A stretch of DNA of 6,559 bases from CAKQOE01 sp963627215. GTDB lineage: Bacteria > Bacillota > Clostridia > Peptostreptococcales > Anaerovoracaceae. The notes below the pieces were generated by a model. It ran no database searches and had not been told where the DNA came from. It saw only the letters and a list, made by a program, of their open reading frames with translations. Where the stretch lies: assembly GCA_963627215.1 (NCBI GenBank), contig CAVGAH010000111.1, positions 1-6,559 on the forward strand, given 5' to 3'. Each line of letters opens with the position of its first letter. Within the stretch, counting starts at the first letter, position 1. Both the position numbers and the translations under genes were made by a program. This document shows positions 5,423-6,559 of the stretch, piece by piece.

Positions 5423-6559
5423 ATGTCAAAACAGATTCACGTCAGGCTCGATGAGGCTGTATATGAAACACTTACAGAATATAATGCTGAAATGAATTCC
5501 ACAATGCAGGATTCGATTGCAAATGCTGTAAAATTATTTCTTAAAAGTAAATACAGTGAAAAAATGAAACCTGATGCAGGTTTTAAATTTATTGATTTGT
5601 TTGCCGGGATAGGTGGTATGCGAATTGCATATGAATGTGCAGGCGGTCACTGCGTCTATTCAAATGAATGGAATAAGTACAGTCAGAAAACATATTTTGC
5701 GAATTTCGGAGAACAGCCGGATGATGATATTACTAAGGTAGATGAGAATAGTATACCAGATCATGATATACTCCTGGCAGGTTTTCCGTGTCAGCCATTT
5801 TCAATTGCCGGAGTTTCCAAAAAACAGAGTCTGGGAAGGGCAACGGGATTTGAAGATAAAACACAGGGTACGCTTTTTTTTGATGTATGCAGAATAATAA
5901 AGGCTAAGAGACCAAAAGCTTTTATGCTGGAAAATGTAAAAAATCTGTGCAGTCATGATAAAGGCAGGACTTTTCAGGTAATAAAGGAATCTCTGGATGA
6001 ACTTGATTATGAAATATTTTATCAGGTGCTGGATGGTCAGAATTTTGTGCCACAGCACAGGGAACGTATTATCATAGTAGGCTTTGACCGCAGACGTTAT
6101 GGTAAGGATATGGATTTTTCTTTTGATGATATACGGCCTGTAATTCACAAACCTAAGATTAAGGACATTCTTGACCCTGAAGTTGAAGATAAATATACTC
6201 TTTCAGATAAACTATGGACATATCTGCAAAATTATGCAGCTAAACATAAAGCTGCAGGTAATGGGTTTGGATATGGAATAGCTGATCCAGAAGGCGTATC
6301 AAGGACTTTGAGTGCCAGGTACTATAAAGATGGTTCAGAGATACTTATTGCTCAGAAAGGAAAAAACCCAAGAAGGCTTACACCTCGTGAATGTGCAAGA
6401 CTGCAGGGATTTCCAGAAGATTTTAAAATTACTGTATCTGATACACAGGCATATAAACAGTTTGGCAATTCTGTAGTAGTTCCTCTTATAACAGAGGTCG
6501 CAAGACTGGTTGCTGAAAAAATGTCAGATTTGGATGAAAAGAATAATACGGGCAAAGGT
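5423..6559 (+). CDS. Dcm-like DNA (cytosine-5) methyltransferase with N-terminal RHH segment (3' end open)
   Basis: The frame runs 379 codons from ATG 5423 to the window edge without a stop; TTAAGGAG (5406-5413), nine bases upstream, supports the start. The enzyme transfers methyl from S-adenosylmethionine to C5 of cytosine. Motifs are in order: I FIDLFAGIGGM (56-66), IV GFPCQPFS with catalytic Cys123, VI LENVKNL (169-175), VIII QHRERIIIVGF (211-221), IX RRLTPRECARLQGF (317-330), X QFGNSVVVP (346-354). The target-recognition region (222-316), with GNGFGYG and SRTLSARYYKDGSEILI, closely resembles E. coli Dcm, suggesting CCWGG- or CCNGG-type recognition (inference). It lacks the insert E. coli Dcm has just before motif IX. 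Residues 1-45 (KQIHVRLDEAVYETL onward) look like a ribbon-helix-helix domain. All catalytic motifs are complete, so only a short C-terminal tail is missing. The gene is clearly richer in A/T and in AAA, GAA, AAT codons than the rbs genes. A restriction enzyme could follow outside the window. Confidence 0.95.
   Translation, partial: MSKQIHVRLDEAVYETLTEYNAEMNSTMQDSIANAVKLFLKSKYSEKMKPDAGFKFIDLFAGIGGMRIAYECAGGHCVYSNEWNKYSQKTYFANFGEQPDDDITKVDENSIPDHDILLAGFPCQPFSIAGVSKKQSLGRATGFEDKTQGTLFFDVCRIIKAKRPKAFMLENVKNLCSHDKGRTFQVIKESLDELDYEIFYQVLDGQNFVPQHRERIIIVGFDRRRYGKDMDFSFDDIRPVIHKPKIKDILDPEVEDKYTLSDKLWTYLQNYAAKHKAAGNGFGYGIADPEGVSRTLSARYYKDGSEILIAQKGKNPRRLTPRECARLQGFPEDFKITVSDTQAYKQFGNSVVVPLITEVARLVAEKMSDLDEKNNTGKG

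Noticed and set aside
5801..6148. 115-codon minus-strand open frame within the methyltransferase
   Set aside because: Antisense to conserved methyltransferase motifs; long open frames are expected by chance here and no ribosome binding site is seen.
1..6559. CRISPR array, tRNA, rRNA, transposase
   Set aside because: No regularly spaced direct repeats, no cloverleaf with conserved loop sequences, no rRNA-like stretch and no transposase motif were seen on either strand.

Overview
The window looks like chromosomal DNA of a Gram-positive anaerobe of the class Clostridia (Ruminococcaceae/Lachnospiraceae-like). The basis is strong AGGAG-type ribosome binding sites, a lipoprotein-type ribose-binding protein (one membrane plus a lipobox), heavy use of ATA isoleucine codons in most genes, and a family mix typical of gut Clostridia. 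This placement is inference; the window has no rRNA or other marker gene.

Left part (1-3884, + strand): the 3' end of a ribose uptake operon in the order rbsD (5' end cut off), rbsA, rbsC, rbsB, closed by a strong intrinsic terminator. RbsB captures ribose outside the membrane, RbsC is the permease, RbsA the tandem-domain ATPase, and RbsD converts beta-pyranose ribose to the furanose form used by ribokinase. No rbsK or rbsR is visible. The order matches the B. subtilis type (R-K-D-A-C-B), so those genes may lie upstream of the window.

Middle (3898-4820): a convergent minus-strand gene for a four-helix DUF2798 membrane protein, then a 440-base intergenic region. It holds a tetranucleotide AAAT-type tract and a 212-base nested inverted-repeat element (4437-4648) whose ends pair over 19 bases and enclose several further hairpins. 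An unusually clear promoter with an UP-like AT tract, a perfect 22-base palindromic operator and a 5'-UTR hairpin follow.

That promoter drives a single small gene (4821-5189) for a NifX/NifB-type iron-molybdenum-cofactor-binding-fold protein with a His/Cys-rich tail. It is followed by its own terminator.

Right part (5271-6559): an AT-richer segment with its own promoter and a DNA cytosine-5 methyltransferase of the Dcm/EcoRII class, still open at the window end. It carries an N-terminal ribbon-helix-helix-like DNA-binding segment. The compositional shift suggests acquisition as part of a restriction-modification or solitary methylation module.

The most unusual items are the structured element at 4437-4648, the operator of the NifX-like gene, and the RHH-methyltransferase fusion. 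None is proven novel from sequence alone.
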